Shown: positions 1 to 8,388 of the stretch, in pieces
How positions within the stretch are numbered: position 1 is the stretch's first letter
Layout of the letters: every line of letters begins with the position of its first letter
DNA from: Ktedonobacteraceae bacterium
GTDB taxonomy: Bacteria > Chloroflexota > Ktedonobacteria > Ktedonobacterales > Ktedonobacteraceae
NCBI GenBank assembly: GCA_019240835.1
Contig: JAFAXQ010000201.1
Location: forward strand, 1-40,556
Direction of reading: 5' to 3'
Length of the DNA: 40,556 nt
Translations under genes and position numbers: made by a program
The notes under the pieces: model-generated
Seen by the model: only the letters and a program-made list of their open reading frames with translations
Told to the model about the DNA's origin: nothing
Database searches by the model: none

Positions 1-675
1 CATATTAACCGATTGCCAGCTATGTTGCATGATTTAGCACCTGATTTCATTTTCGTTGCAGGTTTTCCTCAGAAGTTGCCTGCAGCTCTTCTGGATCTGC
101 CCCGGCTGGGATGTGTCAATTTACATCCCTCACTGTTACCTCGTTACCGTGGCCCCGAGCCATTCTTCTGGCAACTCATGAATGGTGAAACACAGTCTGG
201 TCTGACCTTTCATCGTATAGATACCAATTTTGATACTGGGCCGATTCTGGTGCAGCGTGCTATCACAATAGAGGCTGAAGATGATATGAACAGCTTTTTT
301 TCAAAGTTTCTAACATTGTCACTTGACGCTATTCCAGATGTACTACATGCTTTAGTAGCAGGTATCCCCGGTACACCACAACCTATCGAGGGAGCTAGCT
401 ATGCACCGTATGTTACAGATGCTGAACGTCAACTGAATTGGATGCGTTCAGCTACCCAACTCCGTAATCAAGTACGTGCCTGGGACTTGATAGGTGCCTT
501 GGCAGAGATTGAGGGCCAACGTTTGTTGCTACGCCGCGCACGAGTGATCAATGCCTTCGCCCCAGCTCTATCAGCTAAACCAGGCTCAATACTTGAGCAT
601 TGTGCAGAAGGAATACTGGTACAAGCTGGTCAGGGCACACTGCTGATTGAAGATTATACCCATCGGACTCAATAA
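1..675 (+). CDS. Formyltransferase (methionyl-tRNA formyltransferase-like), 5' truncated by window edge
   Basis: The reading frame is open from base 1 and ends at a TAA, so the N-terminus lies outside the window. The visible part holds the core of the formyl-transferase fold: an N-x-H pair in VNLHPSLLPRYRGP (about residues 40 and 42 from the first visible codon) and the Asp of NFDTGPILVQ (about 78). These match the Asn-His-Asp catalytic set of the 10-formyltetrahydrofolate-dependent family that includes Fmt. A C-terminal part around APYVTDAERQLNW resembles the Fmt C-terminal domain. The family moves a formyl group from 10-formyl-THF to an amine. The gene lies 118 bases upstream of a lanthipeptide dehydratase on the same strand, so I infer it may modify the RiPP or a sugar or amino group rather than initiator tRNA. 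A housekeeping Fmt cannot be excluded. Confidence 0.85.
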   Translation, partial: HINRLPAMLHDLAPDFIFVAGFPQKLPAALLDLPRLGCVNLHPSLLPRYRGPEPFFWQLMNGETQSGLTFHRIDTNFDTGPILVQRAITIEAEDDMNSFFSKFLTLSLDAIPDVLHALVAGIPGTPQPIEGASYAPYVTDAERQLNWMRSATQLRNQVRAWDLIGALAEIEGQRLLLRRARVINAFAPALSAKPGSILEHCAEGILVQAGQGTLLIEDYTHRTQ

Positions 676-793
676 AGCGGCGTCATGGTTGTAGGAAACC
701 ATTGTGGTATGGTCGCTCCTGGACGATGAGGAAATTAGGCGTAGGGATTTCATTGCTCTATTTCGTTACTAGTCATCACGGAAAGGGACATTC

Positions 794-3700
794 ATGGGAG
801 AACGATACGACGCACTACTGCAGCCGTCAGTATATACAGCAGCAGATTTTTACCTATTGCGCGCTCCTGTTTTGCCCGCACATGTTTTCTCTCAGATAGC
901 CTCCACTGGTGCCGTTGCCCGTAGCAATGAAGATATTGAGGGCTTACTGACGGAAGCCCGTCAGCGCTGCTACGACCTGCTGCAATCTCTGGCCTCACAA
1001 CCCGTGATAGAGCAGGCACTGGCGGCAGCTAGCTTTGCCATTTTTGAAGGGGTAGCACGCATCCGGCGCGGTGAAGATTCGCGCCGGGCTGAACGCACTT
1101 ACTCACGCCTACTGCGCTATATCGTGCGTATGAGTACCCGCCCCACCCCCTTTGGATTGTTTGCGGGAGTGGCAGTGGGAGCCTTTGCGGACAACACGAC
1201 GGTCCAGCTAGCAATACCAACTGTCAGGCGTATACGCACGCGACCAGATATGAGTTGGGTGCTTTCCGTTATACAGAAAGTCGAACAGACAGAGGAACTG
1301 ATTCCTCAGCTTCATATGGTTGTGAACCAGACGGTTTACTTGGCTGGTGGGCGGGCAATGCTGCCCTATGCCGATGTGTACGGGCAGAGAGATAGTCGCT
1401 CCATTAACGTACGAGCTACACCAGTCGTGCAGTATGTGCTAGAGCATGCACGCCAAGCCATTCAGTATACTGATCTGCGTACGGAACTGCTAGAAAGATT
1501 TCCACAGGCTACCCCTGAGCAAGTAGATGCCCTGTTGCAGCAACTGTGGGAGAATCACTTTCTCACGAGCAATCTGCGCCCTCCTCTGACAAGTGCGCAC
1601 CCTACGCACTACGTGCTGGAGCAAGTAAGCTGCTTGCCACATGCACAACCCATGAGTACACAACTCAAAGAGGTATTACATAAGGCGGCAGAGATTGACC
1701 GTGTGGGCATGGGTGGTCCGGTTGAACTCATTCGTGATTTGACACGACAGCAGGAGCAACTTGTTCCTGAGAGTAAGGACGTGCCTTTCCAAATTGATAC
1801 CGCATTGCATATGAAGTCATCGTATCTCAATAAAAGTATCGGTGAAGCAGCAGCGCAAGCAGCGGAAACGCTGCTTAGGCTGAGTCGTGTTTCGCAAGGT
1901 CTGCCACATTTGCAGGAGTACCGTTCGGAATTTGTGGAACGGTATGGGGCGGATGCTGAAGTCCCGTTACTGGATTTGCTCAGTCCAGAGTCGGGCCTCG
2001 ATGCTCCACCGACGTACGTGCAGCCTCAGCGTACCTACAGGCTCACTCGTCCTCAGCTACCACCAGATCAGCGTCAGCGTGATACCATGCTGTGTGGATT
2101 GCTTGCTCAAACAGTGAATGATCGTTGTCTGGAGGTTGAACTGACCGCATCGTTGCTCCAGCAGCTCGAACAATGGTCTCCGCAGGCGGACAATCCTGCC
2201 CCACCCTCCCTCGAAATTTACCTACAAGTGCATGCTACCTCACGAGAGGCTCTTGATAGGGGTGAATGGCGAGTTGTGGTAAGTCCTAACTGTGGATCTC
2301 CAGGGGGTGGGCGCACATTCAGTCGCTTCTTTGACATTTTGGAGTCAGAGGGTCTAGAAATGTTGCAGCGCTTTACCAAGCGTGAGGAGTCGCTTTCCCC
2401 CGATGTGATCTTTGCCGAGCTGAGTTATCTTCCCACAACGGCCCGCTCTGCCAATGTTGCCGTGCGACCAGCACTGCGAGACTATGAGATTGTCATTAAT
2501 ACTACCCCGTCGGTGTCACCAGAGAAGGTGATTCACCTCAATGACCTAGTTGTCGGAGTACGTAACAATCGATTTTATCTACGTTCACTGCGCTTCGGGA
2601 AAGAAGTGGTGGTGTGTCAGAGTCACATGTTAAATCCGATGATAGCTCCAAATATCTGCCGTTTCCTTGTTGAGATCTCTCAAGATAACCGTCCTTGCCT
2701 CTCTCCTTTTGACTGGGGCACAGCCAGCGCTTCACCGTTTCTGCCGCGCATTGTCCAGGGACGGGTTGTGCTCTGTCCAGCCCAATGGAACTTGAAGGCA
2801 TCGACCATTGAGCTGACCGATGTCGGTAGTGAAGATGCTCGCTGGTTCACTGGACTTCAGCAATGGCGTAAGCGATGGCGTGTTCCGCACTATGTGTATA
2901 TCGTAGAAGCCGACAATCGTCTCCTGCTAGATTTAGAGCATCCACTCATGGCCGCAGAATTGCGTACCGAACTGGCAAAAGTTGGGGACTCGGGCACTGT
3001 TAAGGTCCAGGAGGTGCTCCCCGATTTTGACCATCTTTGGTTGCAAGACGGCAACAATGCCCCGTACTTTGCTGAAATCGTGGTGCCACTTATTCGTACC
3101 GATGCGCCAAGATCGTCGGCATCCAAGACAATGGCAACAAAACGCTCGTATCCACCTCGCATTATTACAAGAGAAGAGCGGCGGATGCTTCCTGGCGCTA
3201 CGTGGACCTATCTCAAGCTCTACGCTGCTTTCCAACAACATGATGCATGTATCGCCGGACCATTACGAGAGGTTGTCCACATGCTCCAAGAGCAGGGAAT
3301 GATTGATCGTTGGTTCTTTATTCGCTATACCGACCCGGAACCACATCTGCGTCTGCGTTTCCATGCGGCCAATGAACAGATAGGGGAGAGGTTGCTTGTA
3401 ACAGCTCTAGCGTGGGCACGTCAACAAGTAGAAAAGGGTATGCTCGATCGAGTGTGTGTTGACACCTACGACCGTGAGGTTGAGCGATATGGAGGTCCCA
3501 GGGCTATTGATGCCCTGGAGCAAGTCTTCGCCGTTGATAGCGCTATCGTCAGCGCTATTATTGCGGCTCAGTATACAGGACGTATCACCCTTGATCCGTT
3601 AGCTGTAGCAGTATTCAGTCTGGACCGGTTCTTTGCCGCCTGGGGACTCGATTGTGCTGAACGTTTGTTGCGGCTGGAGAGCCGAACGGAAAAATACCAG

Positions 3701-4045
3701 GCGAGTAAGGAATTTCGCGAACAGCGTAAACTTCTCTGTGAGCTTCTTTCTCCGTGGGAGGACGTTTATGACCGTGTGGTGACACCTCAGCGAGAGCAGT
3801 TGTGCTCCTTCTTCGCTATTCAGGACGAACCGCTACATGCACTTTCTGAACAGATACATCGCCTCTCTATCAGTGAAGAGTTGTGGCTTCCAGAGGAAAA
3901 CATCCTAGACAGTCTGGCGCATATGCATGTCAACCGTCTACTGGGCATTAATAGGGAGCAGGAAATCAAAGTGTATGCTTTCTGGCGGCATACTCTCGAA
4001 AGTGTGCAACGGCGTTCGGCAAGTAAGAGTTCTCTATCTGCATAA
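794..4045 (+). CDS. Lanthipeptide class I dehydratase (LanB), full length
   Basis: The 1083-residue product matches the length of complete LanB enzymes. These dehydrate Ser/Thr of a precursor peptide by glutamyl-tRNA-dependent glutamylation followed by elimination. The N-terminal glutamylation domain carries the family hallmark RPTPFGLFAG at about residues 116-125, after an Arg-rich helix. The C-terminal part, from about residue 800 (TWTYLKLYAAFQQHDA, then WFFIRYTDPEPHLRLRFH), is the SpaB_C/elimination domain, so both halves are fused in one protein. The ATG at 794 is preceded by GAAAGGGA at 781-788, a good ribosome-binding site. It is followed 53 bases later by an ABC exporter and then by a precursor peptide gene, and a formyltransferase lies upstream. 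No LanC cyclase gene is visible nearby. Confidence 0.93.
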   Translation: MGERYDALLQPSVYTAADFYLLRAPVLPAHVFSQIASTGAVARSNEDIEGLLTEARQRCYDLLQSLASQPVIEQALAAASFAIFEGVARIRRGEDSRRAERTYSRLLRYIVRMSTRPTPFGLFAGVAVGAFADNTTVQLAIPTVRRIRTRPDMSWVLSVIQKVEQTEELIPQLHMVVNQTVYLAGGRAMLPYADVYGQRDSRSINVRATPVVQYVLEHARQAIQYTDLRTELLERFPQATPEQVDALLQQLWENHFLTSNLRPPLTSAHPTHYVLEQVSCLPHAQPMSTQLKEVLHKAAEIDRVGMGGPVELIRDLTRQQEQLVPESKDVPFQIDTALHMKSSYLNKSIGEAAAQAAETLLRLSRVSQGLPHLQEYRSEFVERYGADAEVPLLDLLSPESGLDAPPTYVQPQRTYRLTRPQLPPDQRQRDTMLCGLLAQTVNDRCLEVELTASLLQQLEQWSPQADNPAPPSLEIYLQVHATSREALDRGEWRVVVSPNCGSPGGGRTFSRFFDILESEGLEMLQRFTKREESLSPDVIFAELSYLPTTARSANVAVRPALRDYEIVINTTPSVSPEKVIHLNDLVVGVRNNRFYLRSLRFGKEVVVCQSHMLNPMIAPNICRFLVEISQDNRPCLSPFDWGTASASPFLPRIVQGRVVLCPAQWNLKASTIELTDVGSEDARWFTGLQQWRKRWRVPHYVYIVEADNRLLLDLEHPLMAAELRTELAKVGDSGTVKVQEVLPDFDHLWLQDGNNAPYFAEIVVPLIRTDAPRSSASKTMATKRSYPPRIITREERRMLPGATWTYLKLYAAFQQHDACIAGPLREVVHMLQEQGMIDRWFFIRYTDPEPHLRLRFHAANEQIGERLLVTALAWARQQVEKGMLDRVCVDTYDREVERYGGPRAIDALEQVFAVDSAIVSAIIAAQYTGRITLDPLAVAVFSLDRFFAAWGLDCAERLLRLESRTEKYQASKEFREQRKLLCELLSPWEDVYDRVVTPQREQLCSFFAIQDEPLHALSEQIHRLSISEELWLPEENILDSLAHMHVNRLLGINREQEIKVYAFWRHTLESVQRRSASKSSLSA

Positions 4046-4098
4046 CACACAAAATGATCTCCACTAATACACTTCATGGAAGAGAAAGGTGAGACGTA

Positions 4099-5919
4099 GT
4101 GTCGCATATTCAACGTTTTCTACGACATGTCCAGTTGGTCACCACCTCCTGGCGGCGGGTTCTGCTTCTCGTTTGGAAAGCGGGTCCGCAGTACGTGGTG
4201 CTCTTACTGGCCCTGACTTGTATCACGGGACTGATTCCTTCGCTGCAAATCCAGATCACGAGCCATATTGTGCAGAGTGCAGCCGATGCCATTCGCGGAG
4301 GGAGAACTTCCCAGTTCGTCTCTGTGGCTGTCTTCTTTGGTATGGCACAAGGAGGGATCACCATCATTTCATTAGTGTTAAGCAGCATTCAGCAATTCTT
4401 GCAAACGCTTTTGCAATTGCGATTAGCAAACCATATTAGTATTCACATCATGGAGAAAGCCGTCGCCCTCGATGTACAACATTTTGAGGATGACGTGCTC
4501 TATGATACATTACAGCGTGCCAATCGAGAGAGTATGTATCGTCCTTACCAGATCTTCGCGCAGATGGTGTCACTCTGCTCACAATGTGTCACCTTGATCT
4601 CGGTTGTCGCTGTGCTCCTCTCCTGGAGTTGGTGGCTCGGTCTGCTCATTTTGCTAGCACCATTGCCAGCGGTCTATTCACAAGTCTTCTATAGCCAGCG
4701 AGGTTACGCTATTGAGCGCAATCGTTCATCAGACCGCCGTCGTCTCATGTATCTTCAATTCCTTGTCACGAATGCACGTGCCGTGAAGGAAATTCGACTA
4801 TTCCATCTCGGTACTCACTTCCTGGAACGATACCGCACACTCAATAACAGTTTCTACAAGACCGATAGTAATCTACTTAAACAGCAATTGCTGATGTCAA
4901 CACCTCTCAATATCCTCAGTAGTGTGGTATCAGCAGGAGCGCAGGTATATGCGATTATCACAACTATCGCTTTAGGTCGCATAGGCTTGCTAGCCGGTTA
5001 CATCCAGGCTATCTGGGTTGTGCAATCTACCATGCAATCACTTCTGGGAGGATTAACTCAACTCTATCAAAACAATCTCTTTATCAGCAGTCTCTTTGAG
5101 TTTCTGGATATTCCCCCCTCTCGGATTCGCGGTGGGAAACGTGCCGTTCCTGACCGTTTGCAAAAAGGGATTGAGTTCCGTCATGTAAGTTTTCGTTATC
5201 CAGGTACCACTCAGGTGGTGATACGTGATCTCAATCTTTTCTTACAAGCAGGAGAGTGTGTCGCACTCGTCGGTCATAATGGTGCGGGGAAAACTACTCT
5301 TGTCAAACTGCTCTCACGTCTTTACGAGCCAACAGAAGGACAAATCCTGATCGACGATGTTCCGATAGAGGAATACGATCTCCTTGATCTACGTAAACGT
5401 ATCAGTGTCATCTTTCAGGATTTTATCCAGTATGAAATGACAGCCCGCGAGAACATAGGGTTCGGCTATGTAGAGGAACTGGGCAATGATGAGCGTATCC
5501 AAGCAGCAGCGGAAAAGAGCGGAGCGGCACCGATCATTCAGAGTCTTCCTCAAGGAAATGAGACCCCACTGGGGCGTATGTTTGAGAAAGGCCATGAACT
5601 CTCCATTGGGCAATGGCAAAAGATCGCACTTGCCCGTGCTTTCATGCGTAGGGCTCCCATTGTCGTGTTAGATGAGCCGACATCAGCCATTGATCCCGAA
5701 GCGGAGGTCGAACTTTTTAGCCGTTTGCAACAGATTGCCGCTGGCGCTACAACGCTGCTGATTGCCCATCGCTTTTCGACGGTACGCATGGCAGACCGTA
5801 TCATCGTACTTGATAAAGGTCAGATCATCGAGGATGGTGACCATGAGACGCTTATGCGCTTTGATGGGACGTACGCGCATCTCTTCAATCTTCAAGCTGC
5901 TGGCTATGCCCATCGCTGA
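4099..5919 (+). CDS. ABC exporter, fused TMD-NBD, probably RiPP export (LanT-like without peptidase)
   Basis: The 606-residue product has an N-terminal membrane domain of about six hydrophobic segments (residues 30-320) followed by an ATPase domain. The ATPase shows Walker A GHNGAGKTT (392-400), signature LSIGQ (501-505), Walker B IVVLDEP (from 521) and the switch His in LIAHR. This is the half-transporter layout of the ABC-B exporter family. No C39 peptidase domain precedes the membrane part, so it cannot itself cut a double-glycine leader, unlike bifunctional LanT. The start is a GTG at 4099 behind AGAGAAAGGTGAG. Its position between the dehydratase and the precursor gene suggests it exports the modified peptide, by inference from context; self-immunity is another possibility. 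Confidence 0.88.
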   Translation: MSHIQRFLRHVQLVTTSWRRVLLLVWKAGPQYVVLLLALTCITGLIPSLQIQITSHIVQSAADAIRGGRTSQFVSVAVFFGMAQGGITIISLVLSSIQQFLQTLLQLRLANHISIHIMEKAVALDVQHFEDDVLYDTLQRANRESMYRPYQIFAQMVSLCSQCVTLISVVAVLLSWSWWLGLLILLAPLPAVYSQVFYSQRGYAIERNRSSDRRRLMYLQFLVTNARAVKEIRLFHLGTHFLERYRTLNNSFYKTDSNLLKQQLLMSTPLNILSSVVSAGAQVYAIITTIALGRIGLLAGYIQAIWVVQSTMQSLLGGLTQLYQNNLFISSLFEFLDIPPSRIRGGKRAVPDRLQKGIEFRHVSFRYPGTTQVVIRDLNLFLQAGECVALVGHNGAGKTTLVKLLSRLYEPTEGQILIDDVPIEEYDLLDLRKRISVIFQDFIQYEMTARENIGFGYVEELGNDERIQAAAEKSGAAPIIQSLPQGNETPLGRMFEKGHELSIGQWQKIALARAFMRRAPIVVLDEPTSAIDPEAEVELFSRLQQIAAGATTLLIAHRFSTVRMADRIIVLDKGQIIEDGDHETLMRFDGTYAHLFNLQAAGYAHR

Positions 5920-6053
5920 TCCTGAAGGCTAGGTAGACTCAATACTGCTCAATTAGTCCGGAATATTGCACACTCTTCCACAATGCGGTTAAGCAAATCG
6001 CCAATGCCTACTCCTCGAAAATCTGACGGCCACCTCTGTTGTATACGAGAGTT

Positions 6054-6093
6054 ATGTACACACCTTCTGTACATTGTTTCCATGCCTGGAAAC
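6054..6093 (+). promoter_or_regulatory. Two adjacent dyads upstream of the precursor peptide gene
   Basis: The first is ATGTACA, a 7-base spacer, then TGTACAT (6054-6074). It is directly followed by GTTTCCA-TGCC-TGGAAAC (6076-6093), a perfect 7-bp stem with a 4-base loop. A run of seven T follows at 6102-6108, just before the ribosome-binding site. The first dyad looks like a repressor or activator operator. The second could be an RNA hairpin or a second operator. The T run is eight bases from the stem, too far for a normal terminator. No convincing -35/-10 pair was found here. Confidence 0.4.
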
Positions 6094-6130
6094 ATAGAAA
6101 GTTTTTTTGAAAAAGAAAGGGATATCCAAC

Positions 6131-6346
6131 ATGGAACTTGACATTGCGCGTGCCTGGAAAGACGAAGTGTACTATCAGAGCCTGAGCGACGAGCAAAAGG
6201 CTCTGGTGCCATCCAATCCCGCCGGTGAAGTGGAGTTGACCGAGGAGGATCTCTTGGGCGTTGTGGGAGGCATGATGAACACATGTGGGTTCAACTGCTT
6301 TTGTGTCACCATGATAGTCAACCCAATGTGTCGTTTTCCGCTTTAG
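6131..6346 (+). CDS. Lanthipeptide-type precursor peptide with mersacidin-like double-glycine leader
   Basis: I place the start at ATG 6131, eight bases after the strong AAGAAAGGG at 6113-6121, rather than the in-frame TTG at 6107, which would lie before that site. The product has 71 residues. The leader opens MELDIARAWKDEVYYQSLSD and ends in an acidic stretch, VELTEEDLLGVVGG; this is the style of mersacidin/lichenicidin-type leaders cut after GG. The remaining 24-residue core is rich in Cys (four) and has only two Thr and no Ser, so at most two (methyl)lanthionine rings could form, leaving two Cys for disulfides or other chemistry. It is the last gene of the cluster with the LanB and ABC exporter upstream. 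Family assignment of the leader is from recognition, not a search. Confidence 0.82.
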   Translation: MELDIARAWKDEVYYQSLSDEQKALVPSNPAGEVELTEEDLLGVVGGMMNTCGFNCFCVTMIVNPMCRFPL

Positions 6347-6500
6347 TGAGTATGGTGGGCCTTGCGCCCGCCACTGCGGTACACGCACGAATGGCATACA
6401 CCGAGTAGAGTAGTGGCGACCCTTGCGGTTGCCATGCTGCTTACTGCTCATGGTGCGCGGACATTGTGTGCAGCCTCCTGCTTGGTATGTGTCGGCTGGG

Positions 6501-6545
6501 GGAGCAGAAGGAGGGATGCCTTCAGCATGTATCCCTCCTTGCTCC
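6501..6545. terminator. Strong hairpin between convergent genes (bidirectional terminator candidate)
   Basis: The left arm GGAGCAGAAGGAGGGAT (6501-6517) pairs with ATCCCTCCTTGCTCC (6531-6545), with a two-base bulge and a 13-base loop. It lies between the precursor peptide gene (+) and the discoidin gene (-), right next to the latter's stop. No clear T tract follows on either strand, so it may act as a transcript-end or stability hairpin. Confidence 0.6.
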
Positions 6546-6553
6546 TAGGTGGC

Positions 6554-7060
6554 TTATCCTTTGGATCCCCAGACGCGAAAATCCGCAATGCCGAAGTCGA
6601 CCTCATCCACAATCTCTCTAACGAGCTTGGTGGCCCTTATGTAGCGGGCATTGACCGAATTTGTTAGATTGAGGACAAAGGTACCTTGAAACTGTACAAG
6701 ATCATCACTACCTACCCCACCGAGCACGCTGGAATTACTCATGTCTTGGTCATTGGAAGCCCAAATCGCAAAGTTGTATCGGCACCAGGGATGGTCATAT
6801 TGTCGACGAGTTACTAGTTCTATACTCCAGATCTGACAGGTGCTGCCCAAATCGACCTGCCACCAGCTAATGGGATATACATATCCTGGTTGTACTTGTA
6901 CTCCAGGTGGAACCACATCGTTACGATACTTGGGCCACCACTCAGTGTCTCGGTTACCATCGTTTCCAAACTCAGGCTTATGATTATTATCCCAGTACGA
7001 GGAAGCAGTAGCAGGCTGTTTGAGCGCAAGGTTGGTGAGATTCGCAGGGATCTGTATCAT
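6554..7060 (-). CDS. Stand-alone discoidin (F5/8 type C) domain protein
   Basis: The 168-residue product is essentially one carbohydrate/ligand-binding discoidin domain. It opens with NLALKQPATASSYWDNN, has the central WWQVDLGSTCQIWSIELVTR strand motif, and closes with ARYIRATKLV and FRVWGSKG, which are the typical landmarks of this beta-sandwich. There is no signal peptide, membrane segment or second domain, so as read it would be cytoplasmic or leave by an unrecognised route. ATG 7060 has AAAGGA just upstream. It converges on the lanthipeptide cluster and is divergent from the 53-residue small gene. Whether it works with either is unknown; a lectin-like binding role is the family-based guess. 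Confidence 0.8.
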   Translation of the reverse strand: MIQIPANLTNLALKQPATASSYWDNNHKPEFGNDGNRDTEWWPKYRNDVVPPGVQVQPGYVYPISWWQVDLGSTCQIWSIELVTRRQYDHPWCRYNFAIWASNDQDMSNSSVLGGVGSDDLVQFQGTFVLNLTNSVNARYIRATKLVREIVDEVDFGIADFRVWGSKG

Positions 7061-7238
7061 GATTGTGTCCTTTCTGCTAGGAGAAGTAGAAATAACTGGT
7101 CACAGGAACGAGAGCGCCAGCCTCGACGGGCGGAGGTACTGAGGGTTATCCTCAAGGGTGACCTGTGGCTTGATGGCAACAGCACGCTGATGCCTCCCCT
7201 GTGAGAACGTAACGATCGTCTTTGTGCTTCCATGAAGA

Positions 7239-7265
7239 TTGTAGCAAACAGTATCACTGTATAAT
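7239..7265 (+). promoter_or_regulatory. Promoter candidate for the small protein/aquaporin operon
   Basis: A perfect TATAAT lies at 7260-7265, with a weak TTGTAG 15 bases upstream at 7239-7244. It is 47 bases before the start of the 53-residue gene. The -10 is convincing; the -35 is short-spaced and poor. Confidence 0.5.
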
Positions 7266-7312
7266 AAAACTATTCTTTATGCAAAATGCCAACCTTAAGG
7301 AGGCTCATAACA

Positions 7313-7474
7313 ATGGCAGAAGGTCAGGTTGCTGGATTACCTCAAAGCACACTAGCACATCCCACGCAAAGTCTCTGGGAGGAGGCTGGACAAAACTACA
7401 CCATGTCATGTACCATTCTCTCTGGGCTGTGGCTTGACGAAGTGGCCGCTTTGCTGGCAGCAGAGTATATTTAA
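7313..7474 (+). CDS. Unrecognised 53-residue protein, first gene of the aquaporin operon
   Basis: The frame from ATG 7313 encodes 53 residues ending LWLDEVAALLAAEYI. The ATG is preceded by a textbook AAGGAGG at 7295-7302, and the stop is followed 11 bases later by the start of the MIP channel gene, itself behind AAGGAGGAG. The signals favour real translation. I recognise no domain: the N-terminal half is polar (Gln, Ser, Thr, Pro), and the C-terminal third is an amphipathic helix-like stretch with Trp, Leu, Ala and acidic residues. It could be a small partner of the channel or a leader peptide that couples translation to the next gene. Confidence 0.6.
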   Translation: MAEGQVAGLPQSTLAHPTQSLWEEAGQNYTMSCTILSGLWLDEVAALLAAEYI

Positions 7475-7485
7475 GGAGGAGACAA

Positions 7486-8331
7486 ATGCGCAGTCGTGTA
7501 TGGTGGAAACAACTCCACTGGCCTGAATATGGAGCAGAACTCGCAGGAACGGCATTTCTCCTCTTTGCAGGACTAAGTGCGGTTGTCTTCGATTTTGGCA
7601 CCGGTTCACCACTGGCTGCTATTCTATCCGATAAGAGTGCGCGTCTACTCATCACCGGACTCTTGTTTGCAGGAAGCGGATCACTTGTTGCTCTATCGCC
7701 ACTTGGCAAACTTAGTGGGGCACATATCAACCCTGCTGTCTCGTTGGCATTCTGGGCACAGGGCAAGATGCACCGTGTTGACTTGGCAGGCTACGTAGTG
7801 AGTCAGTTTCTTGGTGCGGTCCTCGGTACGTTGCTGCTGGTCCTTGTCTGGGAAGGACGTGCTGTCAGCGTAGGTGATGGAAGAACAGTACCAGGGGCAG
7901 GCTATCCCCTCTGGATGATCTTTCTGATAGAGCTGGGCTTGACCTCTCTACTTGTACCATCCATTTTCCTTTTTGTGAGTAGCCATCGTCTCATGCGTTG
8001 GACACCGTTCATGGTGTGGATTCTCGTAGCGGTAATGGTGTGGCTTGAAGCACCCATTTCTGGTACTAGTTTGAATCCAGCACGAAGCTTTGGACCTGCC
8101 CTGGTCTCCTGGTTCTGGCAAGACCAGTGGCTCTACTGGGTTGCCCCTCCCCTTGGTGCTTTACTAGCTGTAGCAATCTTTCGCCTGCTTACTGTTGGTA
8201 AGTGCGATGTGCTCACGGGTAAACTGTTCCACGTCCCGCACTATCGTAGTATCTTCAAGCATGTCAATGCAGCATCCATGCCCGCTAACGGGAAACTCAG
8301 AAGGGCACCATCATTGCAACCTCCAACATGA
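7486..8331 (+). CDS. MIP-family channel (aquaporin-like)
   Basis: The 281-residue product has the two half-helix signatures of major intrinsic proteins: GAHINPAVSLAF in the first half and GTSLNPARSFGPALV in the second, with about six membrane segments around them. The residues after the second NPA (R-S-F-G-P) follow the water-selective aquaporin pattern more than the NPARD pattern of glycerol facilitators, so passive water movement is the likely role. About 40 polar, basic C-terminal residues extend beyond the last membrane segment. ATG 7486 sits behind AAGGAGGAG. It is preceded by the 53-residue gene and followed by a small membrane protein and an amino-acid permease. Confidence 0.93.
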   Translation: MRSRVWWKQLHWPEYGAELAGTAFLLFAGLSAVVFDFGTGSPLAAILSDKSARLLITGLLFAGSGSLVALSPLGKLSGAHINPAVSLAFWAQGKMHRVDLAGYVVSQFLGAVLGTLLLVLVWEGRAVSVGDGRTVPGAGYPLWMIFLIELGLTSLLVPSIFLFVSSHRLMRWTPFMVWILVAVMVWLEAPISGTSLNPARSFGPALVSWFWQDQWLYWVAPPLGALLAVAIFRLLTVGKCDVLTGKLFHVPHYRSIFKHVNAASMPANGKLRRAPSLQPPT

Positions 8332-8388
8332 ATAGGCCGTAGATGGTATAGTGATTGTGTATCACCAGAACCGGAAGGATCACGTTTC

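Noticed and set aside
6107-6130. TTG start giving a 79-residue precursor
   Set aside because: It lies before the AAGAAAGGG ribosome-binding site that is ideally placed for ATG 6131.
6362-6667. Open frame after the precursor gene with a hydrophobic Cys-containing stretch, considered as a second precursor
   Set aside because: It starts at TTG with no ribosome-binding site, reads through the strong hairpin at 6501-6545 and continues antisense into the discoidin gene.
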